Numbered from the stretch's first letter, positions 1-5,303 are shown. The stretch is DNA of 7,009 nt from Mariniphaga sp964540165 (GCA_964540165.1 CAZILU010000150.1:1-7009); one strand, 5' to 3'. Numbers and translations: made by a program. Notes: generated from the sequence alone by a model not told the origin.

Positions 1-26
1 AGGCCTCCTAAAAACTTTCCAAAGTT

Positions 27-254
27 ATGAATTTTAAAAACAAATTAAGATTTACAAAATCTTTCACTCACCTTTTTGGAATGGCATGTTTCATTGGGTG
101 CTTTACGTTTCAAGGATGTGAAGATACTCTTGAGATTGATCCAGCTATTCTTAACAAAGATCGTTTTATCAGTATTCCTTATCTGGATAATCCTGAGACA
201 TTAATGCAAACAGAAAATGTAAGTGACTACCTTGAAGCATATAACCGCTTTTAA
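27..254 (+). CDS. Small putative lipoprotein of unknown function
   Basis: The 75-residue protein has a basic N-terminus (MNFKNKLRFTK), a hydrophobic stretch at about residues 15-30, and the lipobox-like sequence FQGC followed by acidic residues (EDTLEID). This suggests export and lipid attachment at that Cys, on the outer side of a membrane. The mature part is only about 45 residues and shows no domain I recognise. It ends in a normal stop 3 bp before the next ATG, so the two genes are probably co-transcribed. No ribosome binding site is obvious, as is usual in Bacteroidota. The short mature part could mean that it is the surviving N-terminus of a larger lipoprotein, but no downstream frame supports this. 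I am fairly sure of export and do not know the function. Confidence 0.6.
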   Translation: MNFKNKLRFTKSFTHLFGMACFIGCFTFQGCEDTLEIDPAILNKDRFISIPYLDNPETLMQTENVSDYLEAYNRF

Positions 255-257
255 AAA

Positions 258-875
258 ATGAAAAGAATCATACTTATACTCACTATGCTTGGTGTCGTGC
301 TAAATAGTAAATCTCAAACCAGAGAACAAAATATGCTGAGTAAAATGGCTTCATTTTTTGAGAAAACGATAATAGCTACATACCCAAAATCAGAATCCGG
401 TTATTACGATTTCTTAAAAGATTTCATCAAGGAACACGAAAATGGTGAAACAACCGAAATTATATCTCATATCAATGTGAAAGAATTAAATAACCTTAAC
501 AACAAGATACAAAGGAAAGGCATGTTTCAATATTTTTATCGGTATAATAATCCAAAAATCTTTAAGAATATCAATAACGTGCCAGATTCGATTTTTGAAA
601 GTTTCAAATTTAAATACAAATACAATGCTGTCAGGTTGACTAATTCTTATTTAAAATATTATTTAGAAAATAATAATTCCGAGTCAGCCCAATACATTAA
701 ACAACAGAATGAATCAACAGGAGAAATTTCTCCTCTTACTTTTTCACTGTATCTAAAACCTCGATTAAATGAACTTAATTGCAGGAAAAACAAAGAGCTA
801 ATGACCCTAATTTTTTGGCCATATTTATGTTATAAGTCGGGAATAGATTTCTACCCGAATCAACCATCAGATTAA
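258..875 (+). CDS. Secreted protein of unknown function
   Basis: The 205-residue protein begins with a clear Sec signal peptide: MKR, a hydrophobic core (IILILTMLGVVL), then NSKSQ, where cleavage before Q is the common Bacteroidota pattern. The mature protein is rich in Lys, Asn, Tyr and Phe, looks mostly helical with no further membrane segment, and has two Cys residues near the C-terminus (in NELNCRKNK and WPYLCYKSG). I recognise no family. The ATG lies 3 bp after the stop of the preceding lipoprotein gene, which suggests one transcript and perhaps translational coupling. Codon and base use is strongly AT-rich, in contrast to the GC-richer fragment that starts about 25 bp downstream. The reading frame and export are well supported; the role is unknown. 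Confidence 0.75.
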   Translation: MKRIILILTMLGVVLNSKSQTREQNMLSKMASFFEKTIIATYPKSESGYYDFLKDFIKEHENGETTEIISHINVKELNNLNNKIQRKGMFQYFYRYNNPKIFKNINNVPDSIFESFKFKYKYNAVRLTNSYLKYYLENNNSESAQYIKQQNESTGEISPLTFSLYLKPRLNELNCRKNKELMTLIFWPYLCYKSGIDFYPNQPSD

Positions 876-899
876 ATCATGTTTGGTTACACGCGGTAA

Positions 900-1235
900 T
901 GCCTCAAGATTGCCGATCGTAGTGTAGAGAGCGAAGAAAACCGGCAAGCCACGAAATATTTCAAAAAAGAGTTATTAAAAAACGGTTGGGAAACAGAGGA
1001 GACCCTGCTTGATGTGATGGACTGGAGAACCGGCGGAGCCACCCTGCGATGCGGAGAGACCCACTATGAAATCTATTCCACTCCCTACTCGTTGGGATGC
1101 TCAGTCCGGGCGGAACATATTTCGGCAGGCACCGTTCAGGAGTTAAAAGATAACGATTTGTCGGATAAGATTGTATTGCTTCATGGAGAAGTCGCCAAAG
1201 AGCAGATCATGCCCAAAAACTTCGTGTTTTATAAT
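900..1235 (+). pseudogene. Fragment of an M28-type peptidase gene (N-terminal/PA-domain part)
   Basis: Read in frame from 900, the sequence gives a coherent protein piece: LKIADRSVESEENRQ, then KNGWETEETLLDVMDW, RTGGATLRCGETHYEIYS, a PA-domain-like stretch (AGTVQELKDNDLSDKIVLLHG), and it stops matching at KNFVFYN (1217-1235). From memory this resembles the N-terminal region and PA insert of M28 zinc aminopeptidases, exported enzymes that trim peptides. The metal-binding catalytic domain that should follow is absent. At 1233 the frame runs into an unrelated 70-bp repeat. A stop (TAA, 897-899) lies just upstream and no normal start or signal peptide is present, so the gene is cut at both ends. 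GTG at 1014 and ATG at 1017 are internal Val and Met codons, not real starts. The fragment is clearly GC-richer than its neighbours. The family assignment is from recall, not a search. Confidence 0.7.
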
Positions 1236-1302
1236 TCCGTTTTACTTTTAATCCCCGAAAACCATTTCACAAGCCAATGTCGCAAAAACCGGTATCTCCC
1301 TC
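1233..1302. repeat. 70-bp dispersed repeat, copy 1
   Basis: This matches 4079-4148 in direct orientation. The first 32 bases (1233-1264) are identical; by hand alignment there are about 6 mismatches in 70 bases and no gaps. Its left edge coincides with the point where the M28 peptidase fragment stops making sense. On the minus strand both copies can be read as EGDTGFCDIG followed by Leu or Val and then a stop at the same position (TGA at 1267-1269 here, TAA in the other copy). Two of the differences inside that frame are silent. It may therefore be the conserved 3' end of a minus-strand gene plus its downstream sequence, or a non-coding dispersed element. No transposase or terminal inverted repeat is visible. 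Confidence 0.85.
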
Positions 1303-1422
1303 GGACCCCGTTGACCTTTTTGGGCCTGTCAAATCCATTATCCCATTTGCCTTCAGCCCATCCACAGAGATCTCTTCACACAAAATAGACAATTCCGGTT
1401 GGTAAATGGGTGATTGGTAATG
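1267..1422 (-). other. Minus-strand open frame ending in the 70-bp repeat; possible C-terminal gene remnant
   Basis: Fifty-one sense codons run from just after a TAG (1423-1425) to TGA at 1267-1269. The product contains LSILCEEISVDGLKANGIMD and ends in EGDTGFCDIGL. There is no start codon near the beginning; the only ATG is about 29 codons in. The composition looks protein-like, and the last ten codons recur with silent changes in the second repeat copy. I recognise no family. It may be the tail of a lost gene, or chance. Confidence 0.25.
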
Positions 1423-1458
1423 CTATTCATTTCTATACAAAGTAAAAGTAGATTCACA

Positions 1459-1490
1459 TTTGAACTTCTAACAACGTTAGCATTTATTTG
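1459..1490 (+). promoter_or_regulatory. Possible Bacteroidota-type promoter upstream of the DUF1016 remnant
   Basis: TTTG at 1459-1462 is followed after 20 bases by TTTATTTG at 1483-1490. The Bacteroidota housekeeping consensus is TTTG, about 19-21 bases, then TAnnTTTG, so the -7 box has one mismatch. It lies about 90 bp before the ATG at 1581. In AT-rich DNA such matches can be accidental. Confidence 0.3.
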
Positions 1491-1503
1491 ACAAACAACA
1501 TCG

Positions 1504-1577
1504 CAATTCTCTCGCAGTTGTGAGAGAATTATTTAAATTTGGATTCTATCACGGTTGTGAGAGAAATTATAAATTTT
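1504..1577 (+). repeat. Imperfect 37-bp tandem duplication with a hairpin in the first unit
   Basis: Unit A (1504-1540) and unit B (1541-1577) align directly. Both carry the identical 12-mer GTTGTGAGAGAA (1517-1528 and 1554-1565), with several differences around it. Unit A also contains a perfect 9-bp inverted repeat, AATTCTCTC at 1505-1513 and GAGAGAATT at 1522-1530, around an 8-base loop. Unit B has lost this symmetry (GATTCTATC). Immediately downstream, TAAATTTG at 1534-1541 fits the Bacteroidota -7 box exactly, but without a -33 box at normal spacing. The position just before the ATG at 1581 would suit an operator or a 5'-UTR hairpin; this is inference. Confidence 0.6.
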
Positions 1578-1580
1578 AAA

Positions 1581-2075
1581 ATGGATAAATTATCAGCGTA
1601 TAACAGTTTTTTCAGAGAAATAATCGACACGATTAATTCTGCAAAATATCAGGCATTTAAGTCTTTAAACAAAATCCACTTAGGTCAGAATTTTGAAATT
1701 GGAAGAATTATTGTTGATAATCAGAAAAAACATCACTGGGGACAATCCATTGTTGACACTTTATCAAAGGACATAAACAAGCAAATTGATGGCGTAAAAA
1801 GTTATTCTCCCCAAAATCTTTGGAGAATGCGACAATTTTACGTTGAATACAAAGACATGCCTGAACTCCTTGACCTGGCATTGAAAATTCCTTGGGGACA
1901 AAAAGTAAGTAATTTTGAGAACGCACTTCCTGCACATTTGTCTGAGCAGACAAACGAAGCTTTAAAAAGTGAATACAACCTTGATTTTCTGGGAATAACA
2001 AAACCGGTACATGAAAGAGAATTAGAAAATCGATTGATTGAAAATATCCGGGATTTAATACTGGAACTTGGTTAA
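1581..2075 (+). pseudogene. Truncated YhcG/DUF1016-type gene: N-terminal domain kept, PDDEXK nuclease domain lost
   Basis: The 164 codons from ATG 1581 carry recognisable DUF1016 N-terminal domain features: LGQNFEIGRIIVDNQ, HHWGQSIVDTLSKDIN, YSPQNLWRMRQFY and KIPWGQ. In this family IPWG is normally followed by about 45 residues containing an ERxxY segment, then ENGWSRNVL and an IES-YERQG stretch. Here KIPWGQ runs straight into KVSNFENALPAHLSEQ and LDFLGITKPVHERELENRL, so that block appears deleted in frame. The frame stops after DLILELG, just before the PD-(D/E)xK nuclease domain that supplies catalysis. Codons GGT TAA GGT TTT stand where the family has a Gly-x-Gly-Phe sequence, and no homology continues beyond. 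Full members are about 330-370 residues. An upstream TTG at 1539 extends the frame, but ATG 1581 (MDKLSAYNSFF) suits the family better. It is probably non-functional as a nuclease; the family match is from recall. Confidence 0.8.
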
Positions 2076-2102
2076 GGTTTTAGTTACAGCACATAATGTA
2101 AA

Positions 2103-2768
2103 ATGAATAAATATTTAATATATATAATCTACTTGACAATTCTAATTTTAGGGAATTGCTCTTTGAAAGAAAAGGAAAAATTTAAAGAATCAAAAACACA
2201 AATACTTTACGATTTAATGCCGACTTTATTCGATTCCGTTTTCATTGACATAAGTCTGGCTCCACCACCTCCGCCTCCACCTCCCCCTTGGGAAATGACA
2301 AAAAAGGATTCAATTTTATACAAAAAAGTATATGACGACTATATAGTTAGAAAGGAACAACGCTCAGATACTGTACTATTAATAATTCAAGATACATTAT
2401 TAGAAATCGATAAATCAATTGAATTAATAAAGAAAAATTTTAACATCAGAACTCCTCTAACAATTGCACCTGACAATTCCAATACAAAAAAAATTGACCT
2501 TAATAAAATTCTACTACCCAAGAAATTTATTCTTCTTCCGTCTTCTATATTTCCCAAAGGAACAAATATTTGGAATAGTAATTATGACTATGAATTAGCT
2601 GGTATATTCTATGTTTCAAATGTAGTATTTGACTCCACCAAAACTTATGGAATAATCAAATGGGGATTTATGTGTGGTAGTGAATGTGGACATGGAGGTT
2701 ATGCATTTTTAATTAATAAAGAAAGCAAATGGATAATAGACAAAATATCAATGGACTGGATTTCATGA
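2103..2768 (+). CDS. Putative lipoprotein with a nine-proline run and C-terminal CGSECGHGG motif
   Basis: The 221-residue protein starts with a lipoprotein signal: MNKYLIYIIYLTILILGNC, with LGNC as lipobox and Cys19 as the likely lipidated residue. Residues 54-62 are nine consecutive prolines encoded by mixed Pro codons, followed by WEM. The middle is a charged, probably helical region (KKDSILYKKVYDDYIVRKEQ). The C-terminus reads GIIKWGFMCGSECGHGG (Cys191, Cys195, His197), then a strand-like segment and KWIIDKISMDWIS. From recall, a C-x3-C-G-x-G element followed by a 'KW.I' stretch and a final W-I/V-S recurs in small exported Bacteroidota proteins of unknown function. The two Cys could form a disulphide. 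The gene begins 27 bp after the DUF1016 remnant and seems to stand alone. Export is well supported; function is unknown. Confidence 0.75.
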   Translation: MNKYLIYIIYLTILILGNCSLKEKEKFKESKTQILYDLMPTLFDSVFIDISLAPPPPPPPPPWEMTKKDSILYKKVYDDYIVRKEQRSDTVLLIIQDTLLEIDKSIELIKKNFNIRTPLTIAPDNSNTKKIDLNKILLPKKFILLPSSIFPKGTNIWNSNYDYELAGIFYVSNVVFDSTKTYGIIKWGFMCGSECGHGGYAFLINKESKWIIDKISMDWIS

Positions 2769-2777
2769 AAATACGCA

Positions 2778-2862
2778 CTGTAACAAAGTACATATTGCAA
2801 GGCGGGTCCGGTGGTGCGTCAACTGTGGATTCTCACATCACATTTCCATGTACTTTGGACAG
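2778..2862. repeat. Imperfect inverted repeat in a GC-richer intergenic block
   Basis: CTGT plus CAAAGTACAT (2778-2793) is the reverse complement of ATGTACTTTG plus ACAG (2848-2862), giving 14 paired bases with a small internal bulge around a 54-base interior. The block from about 2775 to 2915 is visibly GC-richer than the genes on either side and contains GCGGGTCCGGTGGTGCG. It could be a folded recombination or cassette-boundary site, a transcript hairpin, or chance. Canonical integron attC core sites (RYYYAAC and GTTRRRY) are not present. Confidence 0.4.
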
Positions 2863-2997
2863 GAACGCTCTCCGAAATCCGCCCCAACGTCTCTTGCACC
2901 AATGCTATGGATAAGTTTAAAAGAAGACTATGGAGATGAGTATTATAAAATTATACACAAACATACTTCGAGAAAAGAGTATGAATGTCGGAAATAA
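2848..2997 (+). CDS. Short weak ORF, 49 codons
   Basis: The ATG at 2848 lies inside the right arm of the inverted repeat. The first part (MYFGQERSPKSAPTSLAP) comes from the GC-rich block and does not look conserved. The second part (LWISLKEDYGDEYYKIIH, then KHTSRKEYECRK) looks more like ordinary AT-rich protein coding. It may be the broken tail of a gene whose front was replaced by the GC-rich block. It overlaps the next ORF by 13 bp in another frame. I recognise no domain, and it may not be a gene. Confidence 0.25.
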   Translation: MYFGQERSPKSAPTSLAPMLWISLKEDYGDEYYKIIHKHTSRKEYECRK

Positions 2998-3263
2998 AGA
3001 CATTTATTCAATACCATCGAACGGAGCTATTTTTTTCGCCTTTTATTTTCAATATTGATCCCATGGAAAATCTTATTCTGGTTAATTTTGAGATTAATCC
3101 TACTAGCGGTTGGAAACTCAACGAGAGCAGATTAATACTAAAAATTTTATTTTTTGTTATTAAAATCATCAAGGAATGGCCAAAGAGCTATGTTTGGAAT
3201 GCACATGTCAGATTGGATGACTCAGCTCATCCAATAATGCAATCCGATTGGAAAAGGAAGTAA
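2985..3263 (+). CDS. Hypothetical 92-residue protein
   Basis: The frame is open and free of competing longer ORFs. The product has aromatic and hydrophobic segments (ELFFSPFIFNIDP at about 14-26, ILKILFFVIKII at about 51-62) and a polar C-terminus (WNAHVRLDDSAHPIMQSDWKRK). I see no signal peptide and no known motif. An internal ATG (3063, MENLILVNFEINP) is an equally plausible start and would give a 66-residue product. Because the short ORF ending at 2997 overlaps its beginning in another frame, the two could be pieces of one frameshifted gene. It is weakly supported. Confidence 0.4.
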   Translation: MSEIKTFIQYHRTELFFSPFIFNIDPMENLILVNFEINPTSGWKLNESRLILKILFFVIKIIKEWPKSYVWNAHVRLDDSAHPIMQSDWKRK

Positions 3264-3330
3264 ACTTTATCAGCAGAAATGTTTTGTAAAAATCAAAAGC
3301 CCTGGAATAAACCGTTAAAAAACCGACAAT

Positions 3331-3852
3331 ATGAAAAACTTGTTAAGCTTGGTTATTGTTTTCACGATGACTGCTGCATCTTTTGCACAAACAGTAGAAA
3401 CACGATCAAAATGGAGTATCGGAACAAGTATTACCTACCCGCTATCAAATATCTACTTGTTACAAATTAATTACAGACTAAATGAAAAACATGAAGTATT
3501 TTTTGGACCATGTTTTCAGAATTTCAAGCATGAAAGTTTTACAGTCAATGCATATACCCTCCTACTGGGGTATAGATATTTCATTTGGAAGGGACTTCAT
3601 GTTGAATCAGAAGTTTATCCGGCATACAACAATATTTATTCGAATGTAACTCAAAGGCATTATCCCGGTATTGAAATGTGGGGCGAACTCAAGGCAGGTT
3701 ATCAGTTTAATTTTTATGGGAATAGACTATATATCCAACCTGCCCCTGGAATTGGCTTTGGCTTATTTCAAAACAATAAGCCTCCCAATTTTGATGAAGA
3801 AATAATATATCCAATTTTTACTCCTCAACTGCTGATAGGTATCAGGCTGTAA
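3331..3852 (+). CDS. Small outer-membrane beta-barrel protein (predicted)
   Basis: The 173-residue protein has a strong signal peptide, MKNLLSLVIVFTMTAASFA, cut before Gln20. The mature part alternates polar and hydrophobic residues in short strands typical of an outer-membrane barrel: KWSIGTSITYPL, IYLLQINYRLN, HEVFFGPCFQNF, YTLLLGYRYFIWKG, LHVESEVYPAYN, EMWGELKAGYQFNFYG, LYIQPAPGIGFGLF. It ends in LLIGIRL, fitting a final strand. The length suits an eight-stranded barrel of the OmpA/OmpW-like size class. The likely location is the outer membrane; no ligand or enzymatic residue pattern is visible. It appears to be a single gene, with 67 bp before it and a pseudogene on the opposite strand after it. 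A longer frame starting at 3279 in another register is a shadow. The barrel assignment rests on pattern only. Confidence 0.75.
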   Translation: MKNLLSLVIVFTMTAASFAQTVETRSKWSIGTSITYPLSNIYLLQINYRLNEKHEVFFGPCFQNFKHESFTVNAYTLLLGYRYFIWKGLHVESEVYPAYNNIYSNVTQRHYPGIEMWGELKAGYQFNFYGNRLYIQPAPGIGFGLFQNNKPPNFDEEIIYPIFTPQLLIGIRL

Positions 3853-3886
3853 CAAATTATATTTAATTTGATTTATTGATCGCATT

Positions 3887-4051
3887 TTACAAACCCTCGC
3901 TACCTGTTAATCCCACCGTGTCGTAAATCATGATGATGTTGTGGATGCAGATCATATTTCCAATGGCATCGCCCACTTTTTGCAGGCTCACCACAATCGT
4001 TCGGGGGATTTCGAGGTTGGCCGCCAGCGAATATAGAAATGCCACAAACAT
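3887..4051 (-). pseudogene. Decayed duplicate of part of the lactate permease gene
   Basis: Positions 3890-4050 align without gaps to 5399-5559 inside the intact permease gene, with about 14 differences in 161 bases by hand alignment. It corresponds to permease residues 476-528, a conserved C-terminal segment including LEIPRTIVVSLQ and AIGNMICIHNII. Nine of twelve changed codons alter the amino acid (for example Gly to Asp in VGGAIG and Cys to Tyr near the end), which fits loss of constraint. The frame is still open: it begins at a chance ATG (4049-4051) and is cut by TAA at 3887-3889, so the last 32 residues and about 475 N-terminal residues are missing. It lies in the same orientation as the intact gene, about 1.5 kb away. 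A 54-residue piece of a transporter cannot function as a permease. Confidence 0.88.
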
Positions 4052-4078
4052 TTTTTTGAAAACCCTTGTTTTTTAACC

Positions 4079-4148
4079 AATTCCGTTTTACTTTTAATCC
4101 CCGAAAACCAAATTACACGCCGATGTCGCAAAAACCGGTATCACCCTC
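4079..4148. repeat. 70-bp dispersed repeat, copy 2
   Basis: This is a direct repeat of 1233-1302, identical over the first 32 bases (4079-4110). It starts 27 bp after the lactate permease fragment. The minus-strand reading EGDTGFCDIGV ends in TAA at 4113-4115, the same position as the TGA in copy 1. The remaining gene-free sequence up to 4319 is AT-rich and shows no ORF, terminator or promoter that I can support. Confidence 0.85.
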
Positions 4149-4319
4149 AACTAATTGCTCATTGCTATAAAATGAAAGACGAATTGAAAAAAATTTACCA
4201 AAACCAAAGCTCCAATAAATCACATTATATTGAATATTAACTAATGGAGTCCAGAAACCATTTCAAAAACGGGGCGGAACTGAAAAGCCAAATGAGTAAG
4301 AACATATTCTAAAAATGAG

Positions 4320-5303
4320 ATGAAGACAATACGATTTTCACATTGGCATTTCAGCTTTTATCTCGGATTAATACTCATTATTAGTTCAATAAGCTGTGAC
4401 AACTCTTCTGAGGACGATTATCCTCTGTTTCAGGTCGATAACCTGACTGTGGAGAATTATCCCAAAGTTGATGGTTCCACATCAACGGAACCTTTGCATA
4501 TATTAATAGCCTGCAAGCTATTTAATATCGGGCATGCCTGGGTCTATTCTCCTCATTGGTTTAATTCCAATTATCGCATCATGCCATCCTGTGAAACAAG
4601 ACCAGATATTTGCAAATACATTACTGAAAGAATCTATCATAGCGGGACCCATTCCTCCTTTGTAAATTTGATCAATAAAAATGCAGATCTGATTCTTGTT
4701 GCACGCACCGCATCTGCCGATGAGCTGGAATTAGCCGACAATTTGGGTGTTGAGTTAATTGAGACCCCCATTGCCATCGATGCATTGGTTTTTATAAACC
4801 ATGTCCAAAATCCGGTAACATCGCTAACTACCAAAGAAATACAAGACATCTACATTGGTAATACAAAACTCTGGAGCGATGTTGGAGGCGCAAACACCAC
4901 CATACATCCCTATCGAAGAGAACCAAACTCAGGAAGTCAGGAGCTGATGGAATCATTGGTCATGAAAGATCTGGAAATGCTTGATTTGCCTGATATGATC
5001 ATTATGGGAATGATGGGATTGATTAATGCCATTGAATATGATCATGAAGGATTGGGCTACTCCGTTAATTACTATACTCAATATATGGTACGCAGTGACA
5101 GTGTCAAACGGCTCACCGTTGATGGAAATTATCCGGATTACAACTCAATTAAAAACAGGAAATATCCCTATACCGCAAATGTTTATGCCGTCATTCGAAA
5201 AGATTTAGATGAAAATTCAGAAGCTCACCAATTATTTGATTTACTGATAAAGGCTTCGGGCCAGAATGTCATAAAAGAGAGCGGGTATGTGCCATACTAT
5301 TAA
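4320..5303 (+). CDS. PstS-like periplasmic solute-binding lipoprotein
   Basis: The 327-residue protein has a signal sequence with hydrophobic core FYLGLILIISSIS and lipidation Cys26 (ISSISC). The mature part begins with an acidic linker (DNSSEDDYP). The fold appears to be that of phosphate-type substrate-binding proteins (PBP_like_2/PstS): a first-lobe ligand loop VDGSTSTEPL (50-59), a segment ADLILVARTAS in the position where the family places 'aDi..a.r', a hinge stretch ETPIAIDALVFINHVQNPV, LTTKEIQDIYIGNTKLWSDVGG, and YRREPNSGSQELMES (198-212) matching the second ligand loop (RxxxSGS/T). A late GLGYSVNYY element fits the family. It would capture an oxyanion, most simply phosphate, outside the inner membrane. 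No pstC, pstA, pstB or phoU lies beside it, so its ligand and partner are uncertain and a sensory role is possible. Its stop overlaps the convergent permease gene by 4 bp. Confidence 0.8.
   Translation: MKTIRFSHWHFSFYLGLILIISSISCDNSSEDDYPLFQVDNLTVENYPKVDGSTSTEPLHILIACKLFNIGHAWVYSPHWFNSNYRIMPSCETRPDICKYITERIYHSGTHSSFVNLINKNADLILVARTASADELELADNLGVELIETPIAIDALVFINHVQNPVTSLTTKEIQDIYIGNTKLWSDVGGANTTIHPYRREPNSGSQELMESLVMKDLEMLDLPDMIIMGMMGLINAIEYDHEGLGYSVNYYTQYMVRSDSVKRLTVDGNYPDYNSIKNRKYPYTANVYAVIRKDLDENSEAHQLFDLLIKASGQNVIKESGYVPYY

Noticed and set aside
1014..1388. Plus-strand ORF of 124 codons as an independent gene
   Set aside because: Its first part continues upstream of the apparent GTG start as an M28 peptidase frame, and its last part is chance reading through the 70-bp repeat and minus-strand sequence. 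It is a fossil, not a gene.
1466..1480. Small palindrome CTAAC-AAC-GTTAG as a recombination core
   Set aside because: The stem is only 5 bp and the right half does not fit GTTRRRY; it is more likely chance within the spacer of the putative promoter.
1504..1577. Two-unit CRISPR-like array
   Set aside because: The units are adjacent with no spacers, imperfect, and only two; no cas gene is present.
1708..2001. Minus-strand ORF opposite the DUF1016 remnant
   Set aside because: The plus strand carries the recognisable family motifs; this is the antisense shadow.
2778..2862. Canonical integron attC site
   Set aside because: The core consensus sequences RYYYAAC and GTTRRRY are not found at the ends of the arms, and no integrase is present in the window.
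2729..2914. Short plus-strand ORF of 61 codons overlapping the end of the lipoprotein gene
   Set aside because: It begins inside the lipoprotein coding region in another frame and reads through the GC-rich inverted-repeat block, with no protein-like features.
3279..3470. 63-codon ORF overlapping the beta-barrel gene
   Set aside because: It shares most of its length with the better-supported signal-peptide gene in another frame.
4637..4849. Minus-strand ORF within the PstS-like gene
   Set aside because: Antisense shadow of a conserved coding region.
4320..5303. Firm assignment as pstS of a phosphate uptake operon
   Set aside because: The fold motifs fit, but no transporter subunits are adjacent and the ligand loop differs from classical PstS, so only a PstS-like call is justified.
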